From positions 62,001-126,000 of the forward strand of contig JAQIJD010000008.1 of assembly GCA_036946415.1 (NCBI GenBank): a stretch of 64,000 bases of DNA. The letters are read 5' to 3'. Both the position numbers and the translations under genes were made by a program. The DNA is from Sphingomonas_Q fennica_A (GTDB lineage Bacteria; Pseudomonadota; Alphaproteobacteria; Sphingomonadales; Sphingomonadaceae). This document shows positions 48,310-56,361 of this stretch, piece after piece (positions within the stretch are counted from its first letter, which is position 1; every line of letters starts with the position of its first letter). The notes beneath the pieces are model-generated. The model ran no database searches. It was not told the DNA's origin and saw only the letters and a list, made by a program, of their open reading frames with translations.

Positions 48310-49620
48310 ATGATCGCCGTGCCCAGCCCTGCCGAACCGGACGGCGCACCGCGCCTCGCCAGCCTGGACGTGCTGCGCGGGGTGGCGATCCTCGGCATCC
48401 TGTTCATGAACATCAACGATATGGGCGGCTCGTTGTGGGCGTCGTTCGTCGACATCCGCCACATGGGGTGGGGGCCGGCGGATCGGGTGGCGTGGTGGCT
48501 GCGCGAGGTGCTGGCCAACGGCACCGCCCGCGGGCTGCTGGAGATGCTGTTCGGCGCGGGCCTCGTGATCCTCACCGACCGCTATGCCGCGGGCGGGGTG
48601 GAGGAGGGGCAGGTGCTGCGCCGCTATGCCGGCCGCAACCTCGTGCTGCTGCTGTTCGGCGTCGCCCATCTGCTGCTGCTGCTGTGGCCGGGCGACATCC
48701 TCCACACCTATGCGCTCGCCGCGCTGGTGGCGATGCTGTTCCGCGCCCAGCCGCCGCGGCTGCTGATCGCCTGCGGGCTGTTCTACGCGATCGTCCAGCT
48801 TTCCGCCGCGCCGGGGATGCAGGCGGATCGCCAGCTGCGGCTCGACGGGCGGACGCTCGCGGCGCGTGCCGTCGAGGGCGCGGTGCTGGCGCCGTTCGAG
48901 CGACAGCGGCTGGCCGCGGCCGATGAGGCCGAGGCGAACTGGCGCGCGGACGAGCGGCGCAATGCGGCGATCATCGCCACCGAGGATCGGGCGCGGGGCG
49001 GCCCCGACGCGACCTTCGCGACATGGGCGGGCATGCAGTGGCAGGCCGCGGCCGTGGCGCAGGTGAAGGGCTTCGAGTGGGAATTCGTGTGGGAGGCGGC
49101 CAGCACGATGCTGATCGGGGCGGCGCTGTTCCGGCTGGGGCTGCTGGCGGGCGGGAGCCGGCGGCGCGCGGCGGCGATGGCGCTGGCGGGCTATGCGGTG
49201 GGCGTGCCGCTGCGGATCGTGGGGGCGTGGGCGATCACCCGCTTCGACGGCCTACCGCACTGGAGCGGTGCGACCGACGAGGTGGCGCGGCTGGCGATGA
49301 CGATCGGCCACATCGGCCTGATCCTGTCGCTGCTGACCACCACGATCGGCGCTAATATGCTCCGCCCCTTCGCCGCGGCGGGGCGGACGGCGCTGACGAT
49401 CTACATCGCCCAGACGCTCATCTGCCTGTGGCTGCTGTTCCCGCCCTTCGGCCTCGCCCTCTACGGCCGGCTGACGTGGGCGCCGCTGATGGCGGTGGCG
49501 CTGGCGATCGACGCGCTGCTGCTGGCGGCGGCGATGTGGTGGACGCGGCACTTCCGCATCGCGCCTGTCGAATGGGCGTGGCGGTCGCTGGTCGAACGGC
49601 GCGCGCTGCGCTGGCGGTGA
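48310..49620 (+). CDS. DUF418 domain membrane protein
   Basis: The product is 436 aa with about 8-10 transmembrane helices. RLASLDVLRGVAILGILFMN is the N-terminal family signature (DUF418/DUF1624-like, related to acyltransferase-3 folds). The C-terminal GRTALTIYIAQTLICLWLLF is the DUF418 domain itself. Function is unknown; a role in envelope modification is sometimes suggested for the family. The start at 48310 follows GAGGGGCGG. Confidence 0.83.
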   Translation: MIAVPSPAEPDGAPRLASLDVLRGVAILGILFMNINDMGGSLWASFVDIRHMGWGPADRVAWWLREVLANGTARGLLEMLFGAGLVILTDRYAAGGVEEGQVLRRYAGRNLVLLLFGVAHLLLLLWPGDILHTYALAALVAMLFRAQPPRLLIACGLFYAIVQLSAAPGMQADRQLRLDGRTLAARAVEGAVLAPFERQRLAAADEAEANWRADERRNAAIIATEDRARGGPDATFATWAGMQWQAAAVAQVKGFEWEFVWEAASTMLIGAALFRLGLLAGGSRRRAAAMALAGYAVGVPLRIVGAWAITRFDGLPHWSGATDEVARLAMTIGHIGLILSLLTTTIGANMLRPFAAAGRTALTIYIAQTLICLWLLFPPFGLALYGRLTWAPLMAVALAIDALLLAAAMWWTRHFRIAPVEWAWRSLVERRALRWR

Positions 49621-49661
49621 GGCTTGCCGGGTGGGCGACGCCCGCGATAGGCACTGGCGCC

Positions 49662-51896
49662 ATGAAATCCTTCCTCGCCGCAACGCTGATCGCCATGACC
49701 GCCACCACCGCCCCCGCCGCCACCCCGCCCGCGACCCCGCTGACGCTGGAACGCGTGTTCCAGAGCCCGTCGCTGGCGGGGCAGCAGCCGCGTGGGCTGC
49801 GCCTCTCGCCGGACGGCAAGCTGGCCACGCTGCTGCTGCCGCGCGCCGCCGATCGCAACCGCTTCGACCTGTGGGCGATCGACACCGCCACCGGCAAACG
49901 CCGGATGCTGGTGGACAGCGCGGCGGTGGGATCGGGCGCCGACGTTTCCGAGGCCGAGAAGATGCGGCGCGAGCGGCTGCGCATCAGCGGCACGCGCGGC
50001 ATCACCGCCTATGACTGGGCGCCCGACGGCAAGTCGCTGCTCGTCCCCCTCGACGGCGATCTCTACGTCGCGACGCTGGACGGCAAGGTCCGCCGGCTGA
50101 CCAATACGCCCGCCACCGAGATCGACGCCAAGGTGTCCGAAGACGGCGGCTACGCTTCCTTCGTGCGCGACCAGAACCTCTATGTGATCGAGTTGGCGAC
50201 GGGCCGGGAGACGGCACTGTCGACGGACGGCGGCGGGACGCTGACGTGGGGCACCGCCGAGTTCGTCGCGCAGGAGGAGATGGACCGCCAGACCGGCCAT
50301 TGGTGGGCACCGGGCGACCGGCGGCTGGCGGTGCAGCGCACCGACGAGAACAAGGTGCAGGTGGTGGCCCGCGCCGCGATCGGCGCGCGCGGCACGCGCG
50401 TGTTCGAGCAGCGCTATCCTGCCGCCGGCACGCCCAATGCGGCGGTCGAGCTGTGGCTGATCGATCCGGACGGCGGCCATCGCGTGAAGGCCGATCTGGG
50501 TGACGATCCCGACATCTACCTCGCCCGCGTCGACTGGGCGCCGAATGGCCGCACCGTCTACGTCCAGCGCGAGAACAGGGCGCAGACCCGGCTCGACCTG
50601 TTGCGCATCGACGCGGCGACGGGCGCGGCCACGCTGGTGTTCACCGAGGCGGCGAAGGCGAAGAGCTGGCTGAACCTCACCGACAATCTGCGCATCCTGA
50701 AGGACGGCAGCCTCATCTGGTGGTCCGAGCGGGATGGCTATGGCCACCTCTACCGCTTCGCCGATGGCCGCTGGACACAGCTGACGAAAGGGCCGTGGGT
50801 GGTCGAGGCGGTGGTCGGGCTGGACGAGGCGGCGGGGCGGCTGTGGTTCACCGGCAATCGCGAGACGCCGCTCGAGATGCAGGTCTATGTGCTCGACTAT
50901 GCGCATGGCGGCGATCCGGTGCGCGTGACCGAGCCGGGTTTCTCTTATGGCGCCGGGCGCAGCGGCGGCATCGCCATGGACAAGGCGGCGCGGCGGATGC
51001 TGCTGACGCGATCGAGCCCCGATCAGCCGCCGCAGACCTATCTGGCCGATGCCGCGGGCAAGCGCCTCGCCTGGATCGACGAGAACCGGGTGGAGGGCAG
51101 CCACCCCTATGCCCCCTATCGCGCCGCGCACCGGCCGACCCAGTTCGGCACGCTGGCGGCGGCGGACGGCAGCATCCTCCACTGGTCGATGATCGCGCCG
51201 CCGCTGGAGGCGGGGAAGCGCTATCCCGTATTCTTCCAGCATTACGGCGGGCCGGGATCGCAGACGGTGACGCGCGGCTGGGGCGGGCCGCTGGCGCAAT
51301 ATCTGGTGTCGCAGGGGTGGATCTTCTTCCAGATCGACAATCGCGGCAGCCCGCGCCGCGGCAAGGCGTTCGAGGACCAGATCTGGCATGCGATGGGCAG
51401 CGTGGAGGTGGCGGACCAGCTTGCCGGGGCGGCGTGGCTGAAGCGCCAGCCGTTCGTCGACCCTCAGCGGATCGTCACCTACGGCTGGTCCTACGGCGGC
51501 TATATGACGCTGAAGATGCTGGCGGCCGCGCCGGGCACGTTCGCCGCGGGCATCGCCGGTGCGCCGGTCAGCGACTGGGCGCTCTACGACACGCATTATA
51601 CCGAGCGCTTCCTCGGCAATCCGGCGAAGGACCGGAAGCCCTATGACGTTTCGGGCGCGCTGGAGGGGGTGACGGCGATCCGCGATCCGCTGCTGGTGAT
51701 CCACGGCATGGCCGACGACAACGTCGTCTTCGAGAATGCGACTGCGGTGTTCGCGCGGATGCAGGAGGCGGCGATCCTGTTCGAGATGATGGTCTATCCC
51801 GGCAAGACCCACGGCATCGCCGGGGAGGGGGCGCAGACGCATGTGTGGAAGACGATCCTGGGGTTCCTGAAAGACAAGGGCGTGGCGCCGGAGTAA
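49662..51896 (+). CDS. S9 family peptidase, dipeptidyl-peptidase IV type
   Basis: The product is 744 aa with a signal peptide (MKSFLAATLIAMTATTAPAAT). An N-terminal beta-propeller includes the DPP IV Glu-Glu motif (FVAQEEMDRQTG). The C-terminal alpha/beta hydrolase has nucleophile Ser610 in YGWSYGGYM, Asp685/686 in HGMADDNVVF and His717 in GKTHGI. It is expected in the periplasm, releasing X-Pro or X-Ala dipeptides for peptide scavenging. Confidence 0.91.
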   Translation: MKSFLAATLIAMTATTAPAATPPATPLTLERVFQSPSLAGQQPRGLRLSPDGKLATLLLPRAADRNRFDLWAIDTATGKRRMLVDSAAVGSGADVSEAEKMRRERLRISGTRGITAYDWAPDGKSLLVPLDGDLYVATLDGKVRRLTNTPATEIDAKVSEDGGYASFVRDQNLYVIELATGRETALSTDGGGTLTWGTAEFVAQEEMDRQTGHWWAPGDRRLAVQRTDENKVQVVARAAIGARGTRVFEQRYPAAGTPNAAVELWLIDPDGGHRVKADLGDDPDIYLARVDWAPNGRTVYVQRENRAQTRLDLLRIDAATGAATLVFTEAAKAKSWLNLTDNLRILKDGSLIWWSERDGYGHLYRFADGRWTQLTKGPWVVEAVVGLDEAAGRLWFTGNRETPLEMQVYVLDYAHGGDPVRVTEPGFSYGAGRSGGIAMDKAARRMLLTRSSPDQPPQTYLADAAGKRLAWIDENRVEGSHPYAPYRAAHRPTQFGTLAAADGSILHWSMIAPPLEAGKRYPVFFQHYGGPGSQTVTRGWGGPLAQYLVSQGWIFFQIDNRGSPRRGKAFEDQIWHAMGSVEVADQLAGAAWLKRQPFVDPQRIVTYGWSYGGYMTLKMLAAAPGTFAAGIAGAPVSDWALYDTHYTERFLGNPAKDRKPYDVSGALEGVTAIRDPLLVIHGMADDNVVFENATAVFARMQEAAILFEMMVYPGKTHGIAGEGAQTHVWKTILGFLKDKGVAPE

Positions 51897-51922
51897 ACCC
51901 ATCCCGCTCGTCCCTTACGGGT

Positions 51923-52001
51923 TCCGTTCATTCCGAGCGAAGTCGAGGAACACGCGGGGCGATGGTTCCGCATATGCCTCGACTTCGCTCGGCACGAACG
52001 G
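51923..52001. repeat. Palindromic intergenic repeat, type C-like (copy 2)
   Basis: ccgttcattccgagcgaagtcgagg (51923-51947) and cctcgacttcgctcggcacgaacgg (51977-52001) are reverse complements with two mismatches. It lies between the S9 peptidase gene and tRNA-Arg and shares the cgttc/gaacg ends with the copies at 13075 and 54496. Confidence 0.85.
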
Positions 52002-52069
52002 AGGTTCGGAGATAGGGGTATGGCCGCACTCTTGTCGCCGCCCCGGCCGCCGATTAGAGCGGCGGCCGA

Positions 52070-52146
52070 GACTCCGTAGCTCAGCTGGATAGAGCAGCGA
52101 ATTCCTAATTCGAAGGTCGGGGGTTCAAGTCCCTCCGGGGTCACCA
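52070..52146 (+). tRNA. tRNA-Arg (anticodon CCU)
   Basis: A complete 77-base tRNA with encoded CCA. The acceptor stem GACTCCG/CGGGGTC has 7 pairs including one G-T. The D stem is GCTC/GAGC, the anticodon loop TTCCTAA has CCT at 52104-52106, the variable loop is 5 bases, and the T arm is GGGGG-TTCAAGT-CCCTC. The first anticodon-stem pair (G27-A43) is mismatched. It reads AGG codons. It ends 1 base before the convergent cytochrome b561-YceI gene. Confidence 0.95.
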
Positions 52147-52147
52147 C

Positions 52148-53482
52148 TCACTGCGCCGCGCGCTTCGCCCGGATGGCGATCGTGACGGCGACGGCATCGG
52201 CGATCTGGTCGGTCGCGGCCCATTCGCCCTGGCCGACGCGGAAGGCCGTGCGCGGCACCGTCGCCGTCCCCTCCATCGCCGCCGTATCGCCGCTGATGCC
52301 GGGCGAGAAGCGCACCACCATCGGCTTGGTGACGCCGCGCAGCGTCAGCGTGCCGCGCGCCTCGTAGCGGCCGCCGCCGGTCGCCTTGAAGGCGGTGGCG
52401 GCGAAGGTGGCGCGGGGATGGCTGGCGACATCGAAGAAATCGCTGCCGGGCAGCGCGCCCGCCGCATCGCCATTGTCGGTCGAGAGGGAGGCGAGGTCGA
52501 TCGAGGCCTTGACCGAGGAACGATCGAGCGCGTCCGGATCGAAGGCGATATCCGCCGTCCAGCGGGTGAAGCGGCCGGCGACGGCGGCGCCGTTCCATTG
52601 CGCGGTGAAGCCGAGCGTCGAGCGTTTGTGATCGACGATCCAGCCGATCGGCTTCTGCGCCGCTTCCTGTACGGGAGCGGCGGCCGGCGGAGCTTCCGCC
52701 GCCGGCGCCGCCACCGGGGCGGGCGCGGGGGCCGCATCGGGCACCGCTGCCGGCGCGGGTGCGGGGGTGCGTTCGGGCGAGCCGGGTTCGGCGGGGGCGG
52801 GGACGGGCGCCGTCGATGCCGGGGTGACGGGCGCGGCCCTCCACGGATAGGTGCGTGCCAGCACCGCGACCGCGACCAGCGCCGCGGCCAGCGCCGCCAG
52901 CCGCCAGTCCGCCGGGCCGGACGCGCGCGGGCCGGGCAGCATCCGCCCGATCTCGCCATCGCGATCGATCCACTGATGCTTCAGCGCGCCCGCGACATGC
53001 ATCGCGATCAGCAGATAGGCGGCGTAGGCGAGCAGGCCATGGCCCGTCTCCCCCACCTCATGCGCCAGCGGCTTCGCGCCGGCGGACAGCGGGATGTGGG
53101 GCCAGGGAATAAAGTTGTAGAGGAAGGTCGGGATGCCGGTGGCGCTGGACGAGACGATCAGCCAACCGGTCAGCGGCAGGCCCAGCATCAGCGCGTAGAA
53201 GCCGTAGTGGGCAAGGTGGGCGAGGCCCTTCTCCCACGCCTTCAGATGCGCGGAGAGCGGCGGGGCGGGGTGGGTGACGCGCCAGCCGATCCGCACCAGC
53301 GTCAGCAGCAGCACGGTGATGCCGATCGACTTGTGGAGCTGGAAGACGGCATAGGAGGCGGGCGTGCGCGGCCCGCCCATCCGCCAGGCAAGCAGGATGT
53401 TGGCGATCAGCAGCGCCGCGATCAGCCAGTGGAGCGTCTTGGCGACGCCGGTGTAGCGATCGGCGGCAGCGGCGGCGGGCAT
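52148..53482 (-). CDS. Cytochrome b561 - YceI fusion protein
   Basis: The product is 444 aa in three parts. Residues ~10-185 are a four-helix cytochrome b561 with candidate haem ligands in KTLHWLIAALLIAN, FQLHKSIGIT, HYGFYALMLGLP and HVAGALKHQW. A further helix (~residues 200-218) and a Pro/Ala-rich linker of ~70 residues follow. The last ~170 residues are a YceI domain (KRSTLGFTAQWNGAAVAGRF, then LRGVTKPMVVRFSP), a lipocalin-like isoprenoid- or quinone-binding fold. The pair is usually encoded by two adjacent genes. The fusion places the YceI lobe in the periplasm, where it could pass a lipid or quinone to the cytochrome. Confidence 0.87.
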   Translation of the reverse strand: MPAAAAADRYTGVAKTLHWLIAALLIANILLAWRMGGPRTPASYAVFQLHKSIGITVLLLTLVRIGWRVTHPAPPLSAHLKAWEKGLAHLAHYGFYALMLGLPLTGWLIVSSSATGIPTFLYNFIPWPHIPLSAGAKPLAHEVGETGHGLLAYAAYLLIAMHVAGALKHQWIDRDGEIGRMLPGPRASGPADWRLAALAAALVAVAVLARTYPWRAAPVTPASTAPVPAPAEPGSPERTPAPAPAAVPDAAPAPAPVAAPAAEAPPAAAPVQEAAQKPIGWIVDHKRSTLGFTAQWNGAAVAGRFTRWTADIAFDPDALDRSSVKASIDLASLSTDNGDAAGALPGSDFFDVASHPRATFAATAFKATGGGRYEARGTLTLRGVTKPMVVRFSPGISGDTAAMEGTATVPRTAFRVGQGEWAATDQIADAVAVTIAIRAKRAAQ

Positions 53483-53656
53483 GGCGGGATGTCCTGATCG
53501 TTTCGTGCCCGGTGTATCGCAACTGCGGTCCTCTGCAAGGCGCGCTTTGGGCGCCTCCAGCAAAAGTGGCGGGGCGGGCGGGGGCGCTTTGCTTGCATCG
53601 TCGCCGCGCGCTGCCTATCCGCGCTTATCGCTTTTCCCGATGAAGGTTACCGCTCG

Positions 53657-54475
53657 ATGACCGATGCCGCGCCCCCGCAAGCCGAAGGGCTCCAGCCGTC
53701 CGCCAGCCTGACGGTGGAGAAGGTGCTGAGCGTGCGGCACTGGAACGAGCATCTGTTCAGCTTCACGATCACACGCCCGGCCAGCTTCCGCTTCCGTTCG
53801 GGCGAATTCGTGATGATCGGCTTGGCCGGCGGCAACGGCAAGCCGCTGCTGCGCGCCTATTCGGTGGCGAGCCCGGCCTATGCCGAGGAGCTGGAATTCC
53901 TGTCGATCAAGGTGCCGGACGGGCCGTTGACCTCGCAATTGCAGAAGGTGCAGCCGGGCGACGAGGTCTATCTGGGCCGCAAGCCTACGGGCACGCTGGT
54001 GGCCGATGCGCTGATCCCCGGCCGGCGGCTGTTCCTGCTCTCCACCGGCACCGGCCTCGCCCCGTTCATGAGCGTCGTGCGCGATCCCGACATCTACGAT
54101 CTGTTCCAGCAGATCGTGGTGGTCCATTCGGTCCGCCGGGTCGACGACCTCGCCTATCGCGAGGAGCTGGAGGCGAAGCTGGCGGACGATCCGCTGGTCG
54201 ACGGCGTGGCGGCCGAGCAATTGTTCTACGTGCCGACGGTGACGCGCGAACCGTTCCACACTACCGGCCGGATCGAGGCGCTGATGGCGAGCGGCAAGCT
54301 GTTCGAGGGGCTGGGCGAACCGCAACGCTTCGATCCCGAGCATGACCGCGTCATGCTGTGCGGATCGATGGCGATGATCAAGGAAACCGCCGCGATGCTG
54401 GACGGATACGGCTTCACGGAGGGCTCCAACGCGAAGCCGGGCGAATATGTGATCGAGCGGGCGTTCGTGGGGTGA
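53657..54475 (+). CDS. fpr: Ferredoxin--NADP reductase
   Basis: The product is 272 aa. The FAD site is LLRAYSVASPAYAEE. The NADP site is LLSTGTGLAPFMSVVRDP, and MLCGSMAMIKE with the C-terminal YVIERAFVG is typical of bacterial subclass I FNRs. It supplies electrons to ferredoxins, oxidative-stress proteins or oxygenases, and could be the reductase for the Rieske protein at 47.7 kb, though not operonic with it. Confidence 0.92.
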   Translation: MTDAAPPQAEGLQPSASLTVEKVLSVRHWNEHLFSFTITRPASFRFRSGEFVMIGLAGGNGKPLLRAYSVASPAYAEELEFLSIKVPDGPLTSQLQKVQPGDEVYLGRKPTGTLVADALIPGRRLFLLSTGTGLAPFMSVVRDPDIYDLFQQIVVVHSVRRVDDLAYREELEAKLADDPLVDGVAAEQLFYVPTVTREPFHTTGRIEALMASGKLFEGLGEPQRFDPEHDRVMLCGSMAMIKETAAMLDGYGFTEGSNAKPGEYVIERAFVG

Positions 54476-54495
54476 TGGCGGGGGCGCGTTCCAGT

Positions 54496-54630
54496 CCGTT
54501 CGCCCTGAGTAGGCATTGAGCGTAGCCGAAATGCCGTATCGAAGGACGGCCTTACGCAAAACCGTGCTTCGATACGCGTCCTCGATACGGCTCTGACGAG
54601 CCTACTCGGTCGCTACTCAGCACGAACGGG
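54496..54630. repeat. Palindromic intergenic repeat, type C (copy 3)
   Basis: ccgttcgccctgagtaggcattgag opens and ctactcagcacgaacggg closes a long imperfect palindrome, with gtatcgaaggacgg / cgtgcttcgatacg inside. It lies between the convergent fpr and aldehyde dehydrogenase genes. Confidence 0.85.
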
Positions 54631-54677
54631 GGATGCGGCGGAGCAAAGGGCGGCCCTCGCGAGCCGCCCCCTCCCGG

Positions 54678-56132
54678 TCAGCCCGCGGCTTCGGCGGGCA
54701 GCGCGTCTTCCGGCAGCTTGCCGATGACCGACTTGATCTCGAGAAACTCCTCGAGGCCGAAATTGCCGAACTCGCGGCCGTTGCCGGACTGTTTGTAGCC
54801 GCCGAACGGCATGTCCATGGCGAGGCCGCCGGCATTCACGAACACCGATCCGGCGCGCAGCTTGCGCACGATCGTCTTCGCCTTGGCCGGGTCGCCCGCG
54901 ACGTAAGCGCCGAGGCCGTAGGGCGTGTCGTTGGCGATCTCGACCGCTTCCTCCAGCGTGTCGTAGGGCATGATGACGAGGACGGGGCCGAAGATTTCTT
55001 CCCTGGCGATCGTCATGTCGCTGGTCACGTTCGAGAACAGGGTCGGCTTCACGTAGAAGCCTTCCGCCTTGTCGTCGGGGCGGCCGGGGCCGCCGGCGGC
55101 GAGCGTGGCGCCCTCGTCCAGCCCCTTCTGGATGAGGCCCTGGATCTTCTCGAACTGGGCCTTGTTGACGACCGGGCCGATATGGTCGCCCTCGGTCAGC
55201 GGATCGCCGACCTTCTTGGCGTTGAACATCGCCGCGACCTTCTCGGCCGCCTCGTCATGCTGCGAGCGGTGGACGAGCATCCGCGTCGGCGCGACGCAGC
55301 TCTGGCCGGAGTTCAGCAGCACGCCGCCGACGCCACCCGGCAGCGCCACGTCGAGCGGGGTGCCTTCGAGGATGATGTTGGGGCTCTTGCCGCCCAGCTC
55401 CTGCGCGACGCGCTTGACGGTATCCGCCGCATTCTTGGCGACCATGATGCCGGCGCGGGTCGAACCCGTGAACGAGATCATGTCGATGTCGGGATGCTTG
55501 GAGAGCGCCTCGCCGACGCCGGGGCCGTCGCCCTGGACGAGGTTGAACACGCCTGCCGGCACGCCCGCCGCATCCATCACCTCGGCGAAGATCGCGGCCG
55601 AACCGGGGGCTTCCTCGGACGGCTTCAGGATCATCGTGCAGCCGGCGGCGAGCGCGGGCGAGACCTTGGCGACGATCTGGTTCATCGGCCAGTTCCACGG
55701 CGTGATGAGGGCGACGACGCCGATCGGCTCGCGCACGACCTTGTTGTCGCCGATCGCTTCCTCGAATTCGTAGGCCTCGAGCGCCTTCAGCGCGGAGCCG
55801 AGGTGGCCGAGGCCGGAGCCGGCCTGCGCCGTCTTGGCGATCGAGATCGGGCAGCCCATCTCCGTCGCGATCGCCTCGGCGATGTCGGGCACGCGCTTCT
55901 GATATTCGGCGATGATCCGCTGGAGGAGGGCGATGCGCTCCTGCTTGCTGGTCTGCGAGAAGGTCTCGAACGCGCGGCGGGCGGCGACGACCGCCTTGTC
56001 GACATCGGCCTGCGTGCCGAGCGTGATCTCGGTACAGGGCTGTTCGGTGGCGGGGTTGATGACCGCGTGACGCGTGCCGCCTTCGCTCGGCACCCAGGCG
56101 CCGTCGATATAATGGTTGGGATACGACTTCAT
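54678..56132 (-). CDS. Aldehyde dehydrogenase family protein
   Basis: The product is 484 aa, NAD(P)+-dependent. The signatures are ITPWNWPMNQIVAK, the glutamate motif QELGGKSPNIIL, and nucleophile Cys279 in NSGQSCVAPTR. EEIFGPVLVIMPY and PFGGYKQSGNGREFG mark the C-terminal part. The start at 56132 (MKSYPNHYIDG) is the family start. Divergent from the TonB receptor with ~230 bases between, it may belong to the catabolic module that continues to 63 kb. Confidence 0.92.
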   Translation of the reverse strand: MKSYPNHYIDGAWVPSEGGTRHAVINPATEQPCTEITLGTQADVDKAVVAARRAFETFSQTSKQERIALLQRIIAEYQKRVPDIAEAIATEMGCPISIAKTAQAGSGLGHLGSALKALEAYEFEEAIGDNKVVREPIGVVALITPWNWPMNQIVAKVSPALAAGCTMILKPSEEAPGSAAIFAEVMDAAGVPAGVFNLVQGDGPGVGEALSKHPDIDMISFTGSTRAGIMVAKNAADTVKRVAQELGGKSPNIILEGTPLDVALPGGVGGVLLNSGQSCVAPTRMLVHRSQHDEAAEKVAAMFNAKKVGDPLTEGDHIGPVVNKAQFEKIQGLIQKGLDEGATLAAGGPGRPDDKAEGFYVKPTLFSNVTSDMTIAREEIFGPVLVIMPYDTLEEAVEIANDTPYGLGAYVAGDPAKAKTIVRKLRAGSVFVNAGGLAMDMPFGGYKQSGNGREFGNFGLEEFLEIKSVIGKLPEDALPAEAAG

Positions 56133-56297
56133 CGGGCATCGACTCCTTCGTGCTTCGCGGTCCGACTTCGGCGCTGGCGACGACAGAATCAAGTCCGGTG
56201 GCCATGCGGCGCCACACGGACGCGAAACTTCGGCCAGCCGAAGCCAAGCAACATGCCGGCCATGCTTTTTCGATAGCAATCTACGATCCGCGCGGTA

Positions 56298-56313
56298 ATA
56301 GGTAGCTAACTAT
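56298..56313. promoter_or_regulatory. Near-perfect 16-bp palindrome in the ALDH / TonB-receptor intergenic region
   Basis: ATAGGTAGCTAACTAT is symmetric except for one mismatched pair and lies 49 bases before the receptor ATG, in an AT-rich patch of an otherwise GC-rich region. This is typical of a regulator-binding site controlling the divergent genes. The regulator is not known; the MarR-family protein at 62581 is a candidate. Confidence 0.45.
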
Positions 56314-56361
56314 GCGGTTGCCCGGCGCAGGACGGCCCGCCTTGGCGAAGGGGAGGATTGA

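Noticed and set aside
52070..52146. Integrative element attached at tRNA-Arg
   Set aside because: No integrase, no duplicated tRNA 3' end, and the flanking genes (S9 peptidase, cytochrome b561-YceI) look chromosomal.
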